A stretch of 48,373 nucleotides of DNA from Leyella lascolaii (GTDB taxonomy: Bacteria > Bacteroidota > Bacteroidia > Bacteroidales > Bacteroidaceae): contig NZ_LT556044.1 of the NCBI RefSeq assembly GCF_900079775.1, positions 108,361 to 156,733 on the forward strand, read 5' to 3'. This document shows positions 1 through 8,697 of the stretch, piece by piece; the first letter of the stretch is position 1, and each line of letters opens with the position of its first letter. A program made the position numbers and the translations under genes. The notes under the pieces were generated by a model, which did not search any database, had not been told where the DNA came from, and worked only from the letters and a program-made list of their open reading frames with translations.

Positions 1-587
1 AGCGACTTATGCAATACTTTTATTGCCTAATTATCAATATTTTAGACAATTTTTCAGAGTCTTTTCTAGACCTTTTACAGCTTGCTCAAGCGATAGTTAT
101 TGACAGTATTTCAATGAACTTTTATATAGTGAAACCGGATAGCCGGCTTCAAATGTTTAACTTTTAGCGCGGTAAATTTTTACCGAAGTATTGTTAAAAA
201 GCACTGGGGCAAACCAGCTCCGTCTTTAATTGTTTCCAATAAATGGATTGTTTCAAGCCCCTATAGAAAGAGAACAAAAATTCCTGTGTGAAAATTAATC
301 TACGACAAGGAGCAAGCAAGGAGCAATATCAAACAAAAATCAATACCTTTGCAGTACATATGAGATAGACCAAAACAAAAGTGGAATATCGGAAACGAAT
401 AGCAAGGAAAAGAGAAGAAACGACCCAAGTTGATGTCCTTTTTGAGTTAATAATCAATAAAAGCGTTAAATCTTCACCTTTTAGAATGTGCAATTAAAAA
501 TAACAACCATATTTCTGACTTATTATCTATAAAATATTGAGTAATAATCGGTTGTAAATACATTGACTGTATGTAACACGTTTTATT
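1..587. other. Non-coding stretch, no supported gene
   Basis: I see no convincing reading frame here. A promoter-like TACCTTTG lies near 347-354, but only a two-codon frame follows it. The stretch is AT-rich and full of stops in all frames, so it may be decayed DNA upstream of the duplicated membrane ORFs. Confidence 0.5.
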
Positions 588-829
588 ATGTATGGAACAG
601 AGTATTTTATTATATGTATTTGTTGCATTATCGTATCAAGATTTTGGGAAACAAATAATTTACCCATAGCAGTTATTATGATTGTAGGATTAGCTTTTAA
701 CATAGCGTCCATAATATATAAAAGTATAGTTTATAAAAAAATGACATAAGAAACATTATAGAGAAATGCTTTATATTGATTGGAAGTATAATATTGTTTG
801 TGGGAATTATATTACTATTTAAAAATTGA
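588..829 (+). pseudogene. Frameshifted copy of the small membrane ORF at 1172-1414
   Basis: Starting at the ATG at 588, the translation begins MYGTEYFIICI and follows the 80-aa protein at 1172-1414 closely (shared RFW-TNNLPIA segment and FNIAS-IYKS segment). The frame breaks in an A-run near 733-741. Restoring one A gives KNDIRNIIEKC and then a hydrophobic tail ending at the TGA at 827-829. The span is 242 bases, exactly one less than the intact 243-base copy, so a single-base loss is the simplest reading; a sequencing error in the A-run is also possible. The intact form would be a small protein with about three membrane helices. Function unknown. Confidence 0.6.
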
Positions 830-1171
830 GAAATTCTTATGGATATAAAACATATTCCTCACAGAATTATATGCTTTCCAAGATATTATAAAAAATGGAA
901 ATGTAAAATATTCAGCACCGGTCTAAAGATATGACAGGTTCTGTTTTCAAAGAAAAAGTTATGAGTGATTTAAATATGACAATAGGAAAGCTATTAAACT
1001 TTTACCGATATATTTTGGGAAACACCCATGTTTTCAAAGTCTTCCGGTCAATGTCTTAACAGGAAATTTCCTTGAGAATAATATCGTACAAAAACAATTC
1101 GATATGCCGTATTTACTGATGTGACAATTTGTAATTATGAGTTTATTAATCGTATATAATTTGTTTTTACT
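830..1171. other. Spacer between the duplicated membrane ORFs
   Basis: No intact gene is visible. A 42-codon frame starts at the ATG near 930 (MTGSVFKEKVMSD...), but nothing in it is recognisable. It may be a remnant of a partner gene lying between the two paralogues. Confidence 0.3.
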
Positions 1172-1414
1172 ATGTATGAAATAGAGTATTTCATCCTATG
1201 CATAACTTTCATCGTTGTATTAAGATTTTGGGACACGAATAATTTACCCATTGCAATTATTATGATTATAGGATTGACATTTAATATAGCATCTGTAATA
1301 TATAAGAGTATTTTTTATAAAAAGAATGATATAAAAAATATCATAAGAAAAATCCTGATATTGATTGTAAGTATTGTATATTTAGTGTCAATCATATCAT
1401 ATCTTAACAGCTGA
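1172..1414 (+). CDS. Small hypothetical membrane protein (80 aa)
   Basis: An 80-residue protein with three hydrophobic segments at about 5-18, 25-42 and 58-78, separated by short charged stretches (RFWDTNN and YKKNDIKN). It is the intact member of a tandem pair; the copy at 588-829 has the same length apart from one missing base. Sequence similarity between the copies extends about 25 bases upstream of the ATG, which suggests duplication of a unit with its leader. I do not recognise the family. Small multi-helix proteins in duplicated arrays are sometimes immunity proteins, but nothing here shows that. Confidence 0.5.
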   Translation: MYEIEYFILCITFIVVLRFWDTNNLPIAIIMIIGLTFNIASVIYKSIFYKKNDIKNIIRKILILIVSIVYLVSIISYLNS

Positions 1415-1715
1415 AAACTTCAGGGAGGGAATAATACTCCTCCCCGGGTCATATTTACTGTTATGCTTAATATCGTTAATACGTATTTTATGTTTGGAAG
1501 ACGACTGCAACTCATCATAATAATGTGTTCATTTCGTGTGTCAAAAAAGTGCAGATATTATATAATACTTTCCTTGAATTATCGGAGCGAATTGAAATTA
1601 TAATACAACATTTACAGTTATGATTACTGTCAATTCCATGCTTCACGCCTGTTTGATTCATTGGGGTATTGTGGATGTTTCTTTTTATTTTTCGTAAAAA
1701 CAGTACCAGCAAACG

Positions 1716-2235
1716 CGATGAGAACTTGCTTTTAAATATCCGAGCGCAGCCTGTTTTATTTTAAAACAATGATGGCGTACGCCCAGTAGAGACGCAAAAT
1801 CTTGCGTCTCCAGGGCAAAAGTCGCAGTAATGACGTGCTTCCCTTCACTTCGGTTTTTGCACATTCCTTCTTGTGAGACGCAAAATTTTGCGTCTCTACT
1901 TTGGATAGTCCGCGTATAATATCGCGTTACTTTTATGTATTAGACGGTGTCGATGGCGCAATAAGTTCTTGCTTTTAAATTGTCGAGCGCATCCTGTTTT
2001 ATTCAAAACAATTATGGCGTATGCCCAGTAGAGACGCAAAATTTTGCGTCTCCCGGGCAAAAGTCGCATCAATGACGTGCGTCCCTTCACCTCGGTTCTT
2101 GTACATCCTTTCTTGTGAGACTCAAGATTTTACGTTTCTACTTTGGATGGTCCGCGTATAATATCGCGATATTTTCATGTATTAGACAGTGACTGCGACG
2201 CAATAAGAGTTTGCTTTCATATTTGCCATGTGCGC
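1716..2235. repeat. Imperfect tandem repeat, period about 242 bp, two full copies and a partial third
   Basis: The TTGCT landmarks fall at 1726, 1969 and 2211, giving periods of 243 and 242 bases. Each full unit carries the short palindrome GAGACGCAAAATTTTGCGTCTC or a decayed version of it at two places, about 1792-1811 and 1876-1900 in the first unit. The palindromes in unit 2 have several substitutions (TGAGACTCAAGATTTTACG), so the copies are not recent. Minus-strand frames across it come from the repeat and do not look like a gene. Confidence 0.75.
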
Positions 2236-2308
2236 CTGTTTGTCAAAAAATACAGTCTATAAAAGAAAAACTTTTTTATTCAAATTTTATTATATCGTAT
2301 ATTTTTAT

Positions 2309-2316
2309 TATCTTTG
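2309..2316 (+). promoter_or_regulatory. Promoter -7 element of the tRNA-Arg gene
   Basis: TATCTTTG matches the Bacteroidetes TAnnTTTG element and ends 12 bases before the mature tRNA. No clear TTTG is seen at the usual -33 position. Confidence 0.6.
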
Positions 2317-2328
2317 CACCCGAATTAA

Positions 2329-2403
2329 GGTTTCGTAGCTCAGTTGGATTAGAGCAACAGCCTTCTAAGCTGTGGGTCCTGGGTTCGAATCCCAGCGAAA
2401 TCA
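2329..2403 (+). tRNA. tRNA-Arg (anticodon UCU)
   Basis: A full cloverleaf can be drawn: acceptor stem GGTTTCG with CGAAATC (one G-T pair), D-stem GCTC/GAGC, anticodon stem ACAGC/GCTGT with loop CTTCTAA (anticodon TCT), variable loop GGGTC, and T-stem CTGGG/CCCAG around TTCGAAT. The discriminator is A, and CCA is not encoded (the next bases are CCG). It reads AGA codons as arginine. It is a single-gene unit with its own promoter and terminator. Confidence 0.95.
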
Positions 2404-2410
2404 CCGAAAG

Positions 2411-2452
2411 ACTCCCGAAATCAGAAAATACACTGACTTACGGGAGTTTTTT
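2411..2452 (+). terminator. Intrinsic terminator after tRNA-Arg
   Basis: A stem of ACTCCCG (2411-2417) and CGGGAGT (2441-2447) is followed by a run of six T. It lies eight bases after the tRNA. Confidence 0.85.
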
Positions 2453-3540
2453 GCGTTAATATCGGACATAAATTATTCATTTTCAGATAATTCAAATTGC
2501 CATATGTCATATTGTTTTATCCTAAATATTGTATAAGAATCACTTTTATTAGTTTTATATATGTATTAGTCATTACATGAGTTCGGGATTAAAATAAACT
2601 GAAATAAGTTCGAAATCCTTTAAATAAGGCGTTTCTTTATCTTTTGAAATTTATCCGTCACAAGAAAAATAAATCTTGACCTATAAGAAAAGTCATATCA
2701 TATGAACAGCCTTCTTGATTTTGTTATAGATGTGTAAGGTTACGTCAGGACGTAGCTGAAAATAGTATGGCTTAAGCAGGATGGAGTAGGGATGAGTAGC
2801 TTTCAAGCAGGCTGAATTTATTTTACTGCTGTTTGATGACGGTGTCTGGCTTAAATCGTATACCGTGATGTCTCTATGTATGAAGTAAAAAATATTGACA
2901 AAATATTTCAACGAAACAGATTTGTGCGACAACCTGAAAATAGGTTTAAAGCACGTTTGCCTATACTGTTTTTCGATATAATTGATATAATGGAGAAATC
3001 GTGGATTACTTTTCCAACAGACACATCTTCTCGTAATTTCGTAACAAACTATATGTTGCACCGTATCTTTCGACAGAAATTCGTGTATTCTGTCTTTTTT
3101 GAGAGATGTCGGGTTATTTCACTATGCTTCAAATAAAATATCTTACCATCGGAAAGACTGTTTCATACCTCCATATAGCCTTTATTGTGAGCTCATATGG
3201 GCATTCCTGTCACATGAGAAAGCCTTTTCCGTAACGTATAAAATTGTTTTCTAAGATATAAAGCATGCGATATGCCTATATCCGGTGTATTATGTTGATG
3301 TGTCAAAAAACGCGCGTACGTTTACAGATGGGTTTCTGTTTGAGTCTGGGCGATTCTCAGCGACTTCACGCTGTCCGAATATTCCTTCTTTATCAACTAT
3401 ATCGTGATTATTTGTCATGTGGTATTTCTGGTAGAGTTATATTAATCCGCACGTCATAAGCGTAAGCGAAAGGTTGTTGTTATACAGTCCTAAAACGATA
3501 CGATTAGTGTCAGTGCATGAGTGCAATAGATGTATACAAT
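2453..3540. other. Long stretch without a supported gene
   Basis: About 1.1 kb between the tRNA terminator and the galactose operon terminator. Overlapping frames exist on both strands around 2693-3136 (122 aa minus, 86 aa plus), but neither has a recognisable motif, signal peptide or promoter. The plus-strand frame is slightly more protein-like. It may hold a decayed gene. Confidence 0.4.
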
Positions 3541-3542
3541 AT

Positions 3543-3583
3543 AAAAAAACTCGACCATTAATCTATAATGGTCGAGTTTTTTA
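3543..3583 (-). terminator. Terminator of the galactose operon (bidirectional form)
   Basis: Perfect 12-bp arms ACTCGACCATTA (3549-3560) and TAATGGTCGAGT (3566-3577) are flanked by A6 on the left and T6 on the right, so it can stop transcription in either direction. It follows the last gene of the minus-strand galactose operon by about 45 bases. Confidence 0.85.
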
Positions 3584-3628
3584 TTGTCATTTTACTGTTT
3601 TGCCAGATTGTAAGGATAAATATTCCTA

Positions 3629-4789
3629 TTATCTTACACTGAACTTATATGCGACATGACTGTAGTATTTCTCTCCAGGTTTCAGATAAGGAGACGGCCA
3701 GCCTTTCTTGTTTGGTGAGTCCGGATATTTTTGTGTCTCAAGACAAACGGCAGATTGTTTCGGATATGCAATACCCTTCTTGCCTTTTATTGTCCCATCC
3801 AGGAAGTTGCCGGTATAAACCTGAATGCCAGGCTCGTTTGTGAACACTTCCATAAAGATGCCGCTTTCGGGAGAGTACAGAGAAGCTGCAACCTTCTTGT
3901 CATCGCCCTTTCCGTCCTTATATGTATTCAGACACCAGTTGTGGTCATAGCCTTTGGCATTTTTGATTTGTTCAAATGTAGTATCTCCGATTGTCTCGTA
4001 CAGAGCATGGCGCTTTGTGAAATCCATAGGCGTACCATATACGTCTCTTATCTCACCTGTTGTCATGAATGTGCTGTCAGCAGGAGTGAATTTATCTGCA
4101 TTTATATATAAAACCATATTTGTACCAGCCTTTGACGGGTCACCGGAGAGGTTGAAATAAGAGTGGTTTGTCATGTTTACGACAGTCTCCTTGTCTGTTG
4201 TCGCCTCAAATTTCATGTCCAGAGTGTTGTCGCTCAGCAATGTGTATGTTACAGTAGCAGTGACGTTGCCGGGGAAATTGTTGTCACCATCAGGTGAGTT
4301 CATTACCAGCCTTAAGGTAGTATCATTGAGCTGCTCTCCTTCATATACCTGATATTGCCATCCTGACGGTCCTCCATGCAGACAGTGTCCATAGTTGTTT
4401 ATTGGAAGCTGTACCTTTTTACCGTCGATGGTCAGCTGTCCTTTGTTTATACGGTTGGCATAACGGCCTATAGCTGCACCGAAATCGCTCGGACTGTTTA
4501 CAGAGTCTGCATATTGTGCAATGTTGTCAAAACCTAAAACTACATCCGTTGGAGCGTTGTTCTTATTGGGTACACATATTGAAACAACACGTGCTCCAAA
4601 GTTTGTCACACATACTTCTGCTTTCTCGTTCTTGAGTATGTACAACTGCACTTTTTTGTTGTTAATTATAGTGTCAAACTTTGCCGGGTCAAGTCCTGAT
4701 TCTGTTAGATTCGCGTTACCACCGGCGCATGAGGATATTAATGTAACGACAGAACCCAATCCTAATAAAATGTTTTTTATATTCTTCAT
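3629..4789 (-). CDS. galM: Aldose 1-epimerase (mutarotase), lipoprotein form
   Basis: Interconverts the alpha and beta anomers of galactose or related sugars. The 386-aa protein has an N-terminal lipoprotein signal with lipobox LISSC (Cys21), so it should sit in the periplasm or on a membrane rather than in the cytoplasm. GalM landmarks are GRYANRI (109-114), HGG (138-140), NHSYFNLSG with the catalytic His209, GYDHNW (280-285), and the catalytic Glu351 in CLETQKYPDSPN. It is the last gene of the galactose operon, 42 bases after galactokinase and just before a strong terminator. A second, signal-less mutarotase is the first gene of the same operon, so the two copies probably serve different compartments. 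Substrate preference within aldohexoses cannot be told. Confidence 0.93.
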   Translation of the reverse strand: MKNIKNILLGLGSVVTLISSCAGGNANLTESGLDPAKFDTIINNKKVQLYILKNEKAEVCVTNFGARVVSICVPNKNNAPTDVVLGFDNIAQYADSVNSPSDFGAAIGRYANRINKGQLTIDGKKVQLPINNYGHCLHGGPSGWQYQVYEGEQLNDTTLRLVMNSPDGDNNFPGNVTATVTYTLLSDNTLDMKFEATTDKETVVNMTNHSYFNLSGDPSKAGTNMVLYINADKFTPADSTFMTTGEIRDVYGTPMDFTKRHALYETIGDTTFEQIKNAKGYDHNWCLNTYKDGKGDDKKVAASLYSPESGIFMEVFTNEPGIQVYTGNFLDGTIKGKKGIAYPKQSAVCLETQKYPDSPNKKGWPSPYLKPGEKYYSHVAYKFSVR

Positions 4790-4831
4790 ATTATTAAATC
4801 GTAGATTTATTATTAACTGATTTAAAGACCA

Positions 4832-5992
4832 TTAGCATATTTTGCGTGAACCGTCGCCGATAACAACATCGTATACTTTAGGCTCTTTACCGTATTTGGC
4901 GTAATACTTTTCTTTTGCGTCTGCAATGAATTTATCATACAACTCTTCTTTTACAAGATTGATTGTGCATCCGCCGAATCCGCCGCCCATTATACGGCTG
5001 CCGGTAACACCATTTTCTTTTGCTATGTCATTAAGAAAATCAAGTTCTTCGCAAGATACTTCATATTCTTTGCTTAAACCGTAGTGAGTCTCATACATCT
5101 TTTGTCCTACAGTTTCATAATCACTGGCATTCAATGCATCACATACAGCAAGTACACGGTCTTTCTCGCCAAGAACAAAATGAGCGCGCTTGTAATCCTC
5201 CTCGCTTATCTCTTCTTTCACCTCATCAAGTTGTTCCCATGTGCAGTCGCGAAGAGTCTCAAACTTAGATTCTGGATGTTTGGCTGCGATGTGTTTGACT
5301 ACATTCTCACAGCTGTTGCGTCTGTCATTATAAGGTGAGCCTGCAAGTTCGTGCTTAACGCAAGAATTAAGTAATACAAGTTTATAACCGACAGGTTTGA
5401 ACGGGAAGTACTCGAATTCACGGCTACGGCAGTCAAGGCGCATCAGACAGCCTTCCTTACCGAACACGCTGGCAAACTGATCCATTATGCCGCAATTTAC
5501 TCCACAATAATTGTGTTCTGTTGCCTGTCCGGCAAGAACCATATCCCATTTGCTTACTTTATTGTCTCCGAAAAGATCGTTTAATGCAAATGCAAAACAA
5601 CTTTCAAGCGCGGCGGAGGAAGACATTCCAGCGCCTAATGGCACGTCACCGGCGAATGCAGTGTTGAATCCTTTCACGTCAACGCCCAATTTTTTCATTT
5701 CCTGTACAATTCCGTAGATATACCGTGCCCAGCTTGCACGTGGTCCGTTCGGATCGTCGACTTTAAATTCCACACGGTCTTTGAGATCGATGGAATAGCA
5801 CATGATTGTGTCAAGTCCATTCGGGCGAATCTCTGCCATAATGCCTTTATCTACCGCACCTGGGAAAACATAGCCACCGTTATAGTCAGTGTGCTCGCCT
5901 ATAAGATTTATCCGACCGGGTGACGTGTATATATTTCCTGTCTTGCCATCAAAGTGTTTAATAAAACGACTTCTTACATATTCAATATCCAT
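4832..5992 (-). CDS. galK: Galactokinase
   Basis: Phosphorylates alpha-D-galactose with ATP to galactose 1-phosphate, the first committed step of the Leloir pathway. The 386-aa GHMP kinase has the galactokinase signature GRINLIGEHTDYNGG (26-40), the ATP-binding PLGAGMSSSAALE loop (118-130), the probable catalytic base Asp171 in GIMDQFAS, and the third motif GSRIMGGGFGGC (331-342). The length is normal for the family. It lies between the transporter and the lipoprotein mutarotase in a co-directional operon. No galT or galE is present in the window, so later steps must be encoded elsewhere. Confidence 0.96.
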   Translation of the reverse strand: MDIEYVRSRFIKHFDGKTGNIYTSPGRINLIGEHTDYNGGYVFPGAVDKGIMAEIRPNGLDTIMCYSIDLKDRVEFKVDDPNGPRASWARYIYGIVQEMKKLGVDVKGFNTAFAGDVPLGAGMSSSAALESCFAFALNDLFGDNKVSKWDMVLAGQATEHNYCGVNCGIMDQFASVFGKEGCLMRLDCRSREFEYFPFKPVGYKLVLLNSCVKHELAGSPYNDRRNSCENVVKHIAAKHPESKFETLRDCTWEQLDEVKEEISEEDYKRAHFVLGEKDRVLAVCDALNASDYETVGQKMYETHYGLSKEYEVSCEELDFLNDIAKENGVTGSRIMGGGFGGCTINLVKEELYDKFIADAKEKYYAKYGKEPKVYDVVIGDGSRKIC

Positions 5993-6087
5993 AATAATAA
6001 ATTTTAAAGTTATGTGTTAGTAATTCTGAAAATCGGTTTATAATATAAAGAGGATGTGTCTGTGCGAAGCATCCTCTTTACTTGTAT

Positions 6088-7422
6088 TTACACTGGAATA
6101 TCCTTGTTTACATTTTTACATCCGCTTACTCCGTAATAGAGAATGTAAGCAAGCATCGCAATAACAAGCCAGTAACTTGTTATGTATCCAGCAGATGAAG
6201 CGATGAGATTCTGAATGAGAGGCATCACACCTCCACCGACTACCATTGTCATAAATATACCTGATGCCGCAGCTGTATATTTGCCCAAGCCTTCTACTGC
6301 AAGGTTGAATATTCCACCCCACATGACGGATGTGCAGAGACCGCAAAGAACAATAAACAGACACTTTACTGGAACTTCAAACATTGCGAAACCGTCTGCC
6401 GCACTATATCCGGGCATCGACATTTGGAGATTTGCCGGAAGGAATATGGCAATAAGCAATAATATTATGGCAGTTGCCGCAACCGTAATAATCTGTGCTC
6501 TTGTAGATACATAACTGCTGATAAAGCTGCTTGAAAAACGTCCTACCAACATCAGCATCCAATATATTGCGGCAATGGCGCCTCCAATGGCGGCTCCGTT
6601 TGGAATGCCTATACCTCCGTCGCTTACCGGATTAGCCAAATAGAATGTAAGCTGTGATGGTATTCCTACTTCGATACCGACATAAAAGAAAATTGCTATA
6701 ACACCCAATAATGTGTGACGGAAAGCCAATGGAGAATGCTCCATCTTTTCCTTTTTGTTTTCTCCCTTCTTCCTGAGGTGAGGCTCTGGTATTGTAGCGA
6801 ATGAAATGACAAGTATTGATACTGCAAACACACCCATTGCAATGAACAGCAGTGGAGATACGTCACTCATGGCTGTCTTGTCAGTTACCTGACCGATAAG
6901 AACTCCAACAAACAGAGGGGTCAATGTCGCTGTGAGTGAATTGAGAGAACCACCGGTCTGAATTAACTGGTTACCTCTGTTTCCACCTCCTCCAAGCAGA
7001 TTGAGCATTGGGTTTACAACTGTGTTGAGCATACATACGCAAAAACCACAGATAAATGCTCCAAGCATGTAAATGATGAAATTTAACATTACAGACTCAC
7101 CATTTACAGTAAATACAGCGGTGTCGGCTCCGACTATACTTGAAAGGTATTGTACGGCAAGACCAATAAAACCTACTGCCATTGCTAAAATGGATGTTTT
7201 CTTGTAACCTATTCTTTCAAGCATCATGCCGGCAGGAATTCCCATAAACAGATAGGCAAGAAAGTTCATCATATTACCCATCATACCTGCCCAAGAATAC
7301 TGGTTACCCCAAATCAAACCAAATGGAGCTGCAAGATTTGTTACAAATGAAATCATTGCAAAGAGAAACATCATTGTTATAATGGCAATAATGCTGCTCT
7401 GTTGTTTTGTTGAATTTTCCAT
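6088..7422 (-). CDS. gluP: Sugar/proton symporter, MFS, GluP/FucP type
   Basis: A 444-aa inner-membrane protein with about twelve hydrophobic helices and a basic central loop near 218-228 (RKKGENKKEK), the usual shape of the major facilitator superfamily. Early residues resemble the FucP/GluP family of glucose/galactose importers (GMPAGMMLERIGYKKT-like loop after helix 2). Its position between a cytoplasmic mutarotase and galactokinase fits uptake of galactose, possibly also glucose. Gaps to its neighbours are 55 and 95 bases, which fits co-transcription. Exact substrate range is inferred from context. Confidence 0.88.
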   Translation of the reverse strand: MENSTKQQSSIIAIITMMFLFAMISFVTNLAAPFGLIWGNQYSWAGMMGNMMNFLAYLFMGIPAGMMLERIGYKKTSILAMAVGFIGLAVQYLSSIVGADTAVFTVNGESVMLNFIIYMLGAFICGFCVCMLNTVVNPMLNLLGGGGNRGNQLIQTGGSLNSLTATLTPLFVGVLIGQVTDKTAMSDVSPLLFIAMGVFAVSILVISFATIPEPHLRKKGENKKEKMEHSPLAFRHTLLGVIAIFFYVGIEVGIPSQLTFYLANPVSDGGIGIPNGAAIGGAIAAIYWMLMLVGRFSSSFISSYVSTRAQIITVAATAIILLLIAIFLPANLQMSMPGYSAADGFAMFEVPVKCLFIVLCGLCTSVMWGGIFNLAVEGLGKYTAAASGIFMTMVVGGGVMPLIQNLIASSAGYITSYWLVIAMLAYILYYGVSGCKNVNKDIPV

Positions 7423-7477
7423 TTTTCCTTTAAATGTTTTTGTTATTATTGTTTAAAATATTTATTATTATAATCGC

Positions 7478-8566
7478 TTATTTGTCAACTCCGAATTTAT
7501 ATATGGTTTTTTGAGTATATCGTTCATCCGGCATTAATATAACTGAGGGGAAGTAAGGGTGGTTCGGGGTGTCTGGGAAATGCTGTGCCTCAAAACATAT
7601 TGCGCTTCTGCGCGGGAAAGTAGCGCCGAATTGTCCCTTATATCCGTCTGCCCAATTGTCTGTATACAATTGCATTCCGGGTTCTGTAGTGTACACTTCC
7701 ATTGTGCGTCCGCTTTCTTTTTCTGTTATTCTGGCGGCAAAACTTAATTCTCCTTCTTCTTTCTTGTTTAATACATAGCAGTGGTCGTATCCGGCTCCAT
7801 TCCTGATTTGCTCATCATCTGCATCTATGTCCTGACCTATTGTTTTAGGTGTTCTGAAATCGAAGGGTGTGTTTTTGACGAATCTTATTTCACCTGTAGG
7901 TATTGAAGTCTCATCTATTGGCAAATAATAATCTGCATTTATTTCGCAGATTAAGTTTTCTATTGTGGGTGTAGGATTCCCAATACCGGCAAGCGAGAAG
8001 AATCCATGGCTCGTAAGATTGATGACTGTTTTTTTATTTGTTGTAGCCATATAATCAATAATGAGTTCATTCTCATCATTAAATGTATATACAACGGTTA
8101 CTTTCACTTCACCGGAAAATCCTTCTTCACCGTATGGACTTACATACTTTAACACAAGTGTCTGGGTGTTCATCTGTAATGCGTCCCACACTTTGGCGTT
8201 AAATCCATGCTTTCCTCCATGTAAGGAATTTGGTCCGTTATTTATGGGAAGATTATAGACCTTGCCATTTAGCTGGAATTGTCCCTTACAGATTCTGTTT
8301 CCGTACCGTCCTATTAATGTAGACAGATACGGCTCTGGAGAATTGATGACATCGACAATATTGTCATGACCTTGTATGACATTTGCCATTTTTCCATTTT
8401 TGTCGGGAACCATTATTGCGACTATTGCTCCTCCGTAATTAGTTATTGCAACTTCATTACCCAGTGCGTTTTTAAGGATGTACAAGTCTGTCTTTTTCCC
8501 ATTTATTGTGGTCTGGAAATCTTTATGTTTCAGACCGCAGATGTACTCAGCTTCTTTTATGCTCAT
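7478..8566 (-). CDS. galM: Aldose 1-epimerase (mutarotase), cytoplasmic form
   Basis: A 362-aa mutarotase without a signal peptide, so probably cytosolic. Landmarks are GRYGNRI (86-92), HGG (116-118), the catalytic His187 in TSHGFFSLAG, GYDHCY (259-264), and the catalytic Glu326 in CFEAQHFPDTPN. It is the first gene of the galactose operon and directly follows the only good promoter of the group. It would convert imported beta-galactose to the alpha form used by galactokinase. It is clearly diverged from the lipoprotein copy at 3629-4789, so this is not a recent duplication. Confidence 0.93.
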   Translation of the reverse strand: MSIKEAEYICGLKHKDFQTTINGKKTDLYILKNALGNEVAITNYGGAIVAIMVPDKNGKMANVIQGHDNIVDVINSPEPYLSTLIGRYGNRICKGQFQLNGKVYNLPINNGPNSLHGGKHGFNAKVWDALQMNTQTLVLKYVSPYGEEGFSGEVKVTVVYTFNDENELIIDYMATTNKKTVINLTSHGFFSLAGIGNPTPTIENLICEINADYYLPIDETSIPTGEIRFVKNTPFDFRTPKTIGQDIDADDEQIRNGAGYDHCYVLNKKEEGELSFAARITEKESGRTMEVYTTEPGMQLYTDNWADGYKGQFGATFPRRSAICFEAQHFPDTPNHPYFPSVILMPDERYTQKTIYKFGVDK

Positions 8567-8600
8567 ACTGCAATAAGTTTTTAGTTATGTCTTATTATTG

Positions 8601-8633
8601 CAAAGTAACTGAAAAAAAACGAATTCGGCAAAA
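8601..8633 (-). promoter_or_regulatory. Promoter of the galactose operon
   Basis: On the minus strand, TTTTG (8629-8633) is followed by a 20-base spacer and TTACTTTG (8601-8608), a 7-of-8 match to TAnnTTTG. The start codon of the first gene lies 35 bases downstream. No regulator gene is adjacent. Confidence 0.7.
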
Positions 8634-8697
8634 GAAATATTCAAAAATGTATTTTTGTCCTGTGTTAAAAACCATTAAGCAAAATGCACTTGTTGTT

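Noticed and set aside
1040..1130. TGNFLEN in one frame, resembling a piece of an aldose epimerase
   Set aside because: Only five to six residues match, with no other epimerase motif around; too short to support.
2693..3136. Overlapping frames of 122 aa (minus) and 86 aa (plus) in a gene-poor stretch
   Set aside because: They occupy the same DNA on opposite strands, have no motif, promoter or signal, and neither is convincing as a protein.
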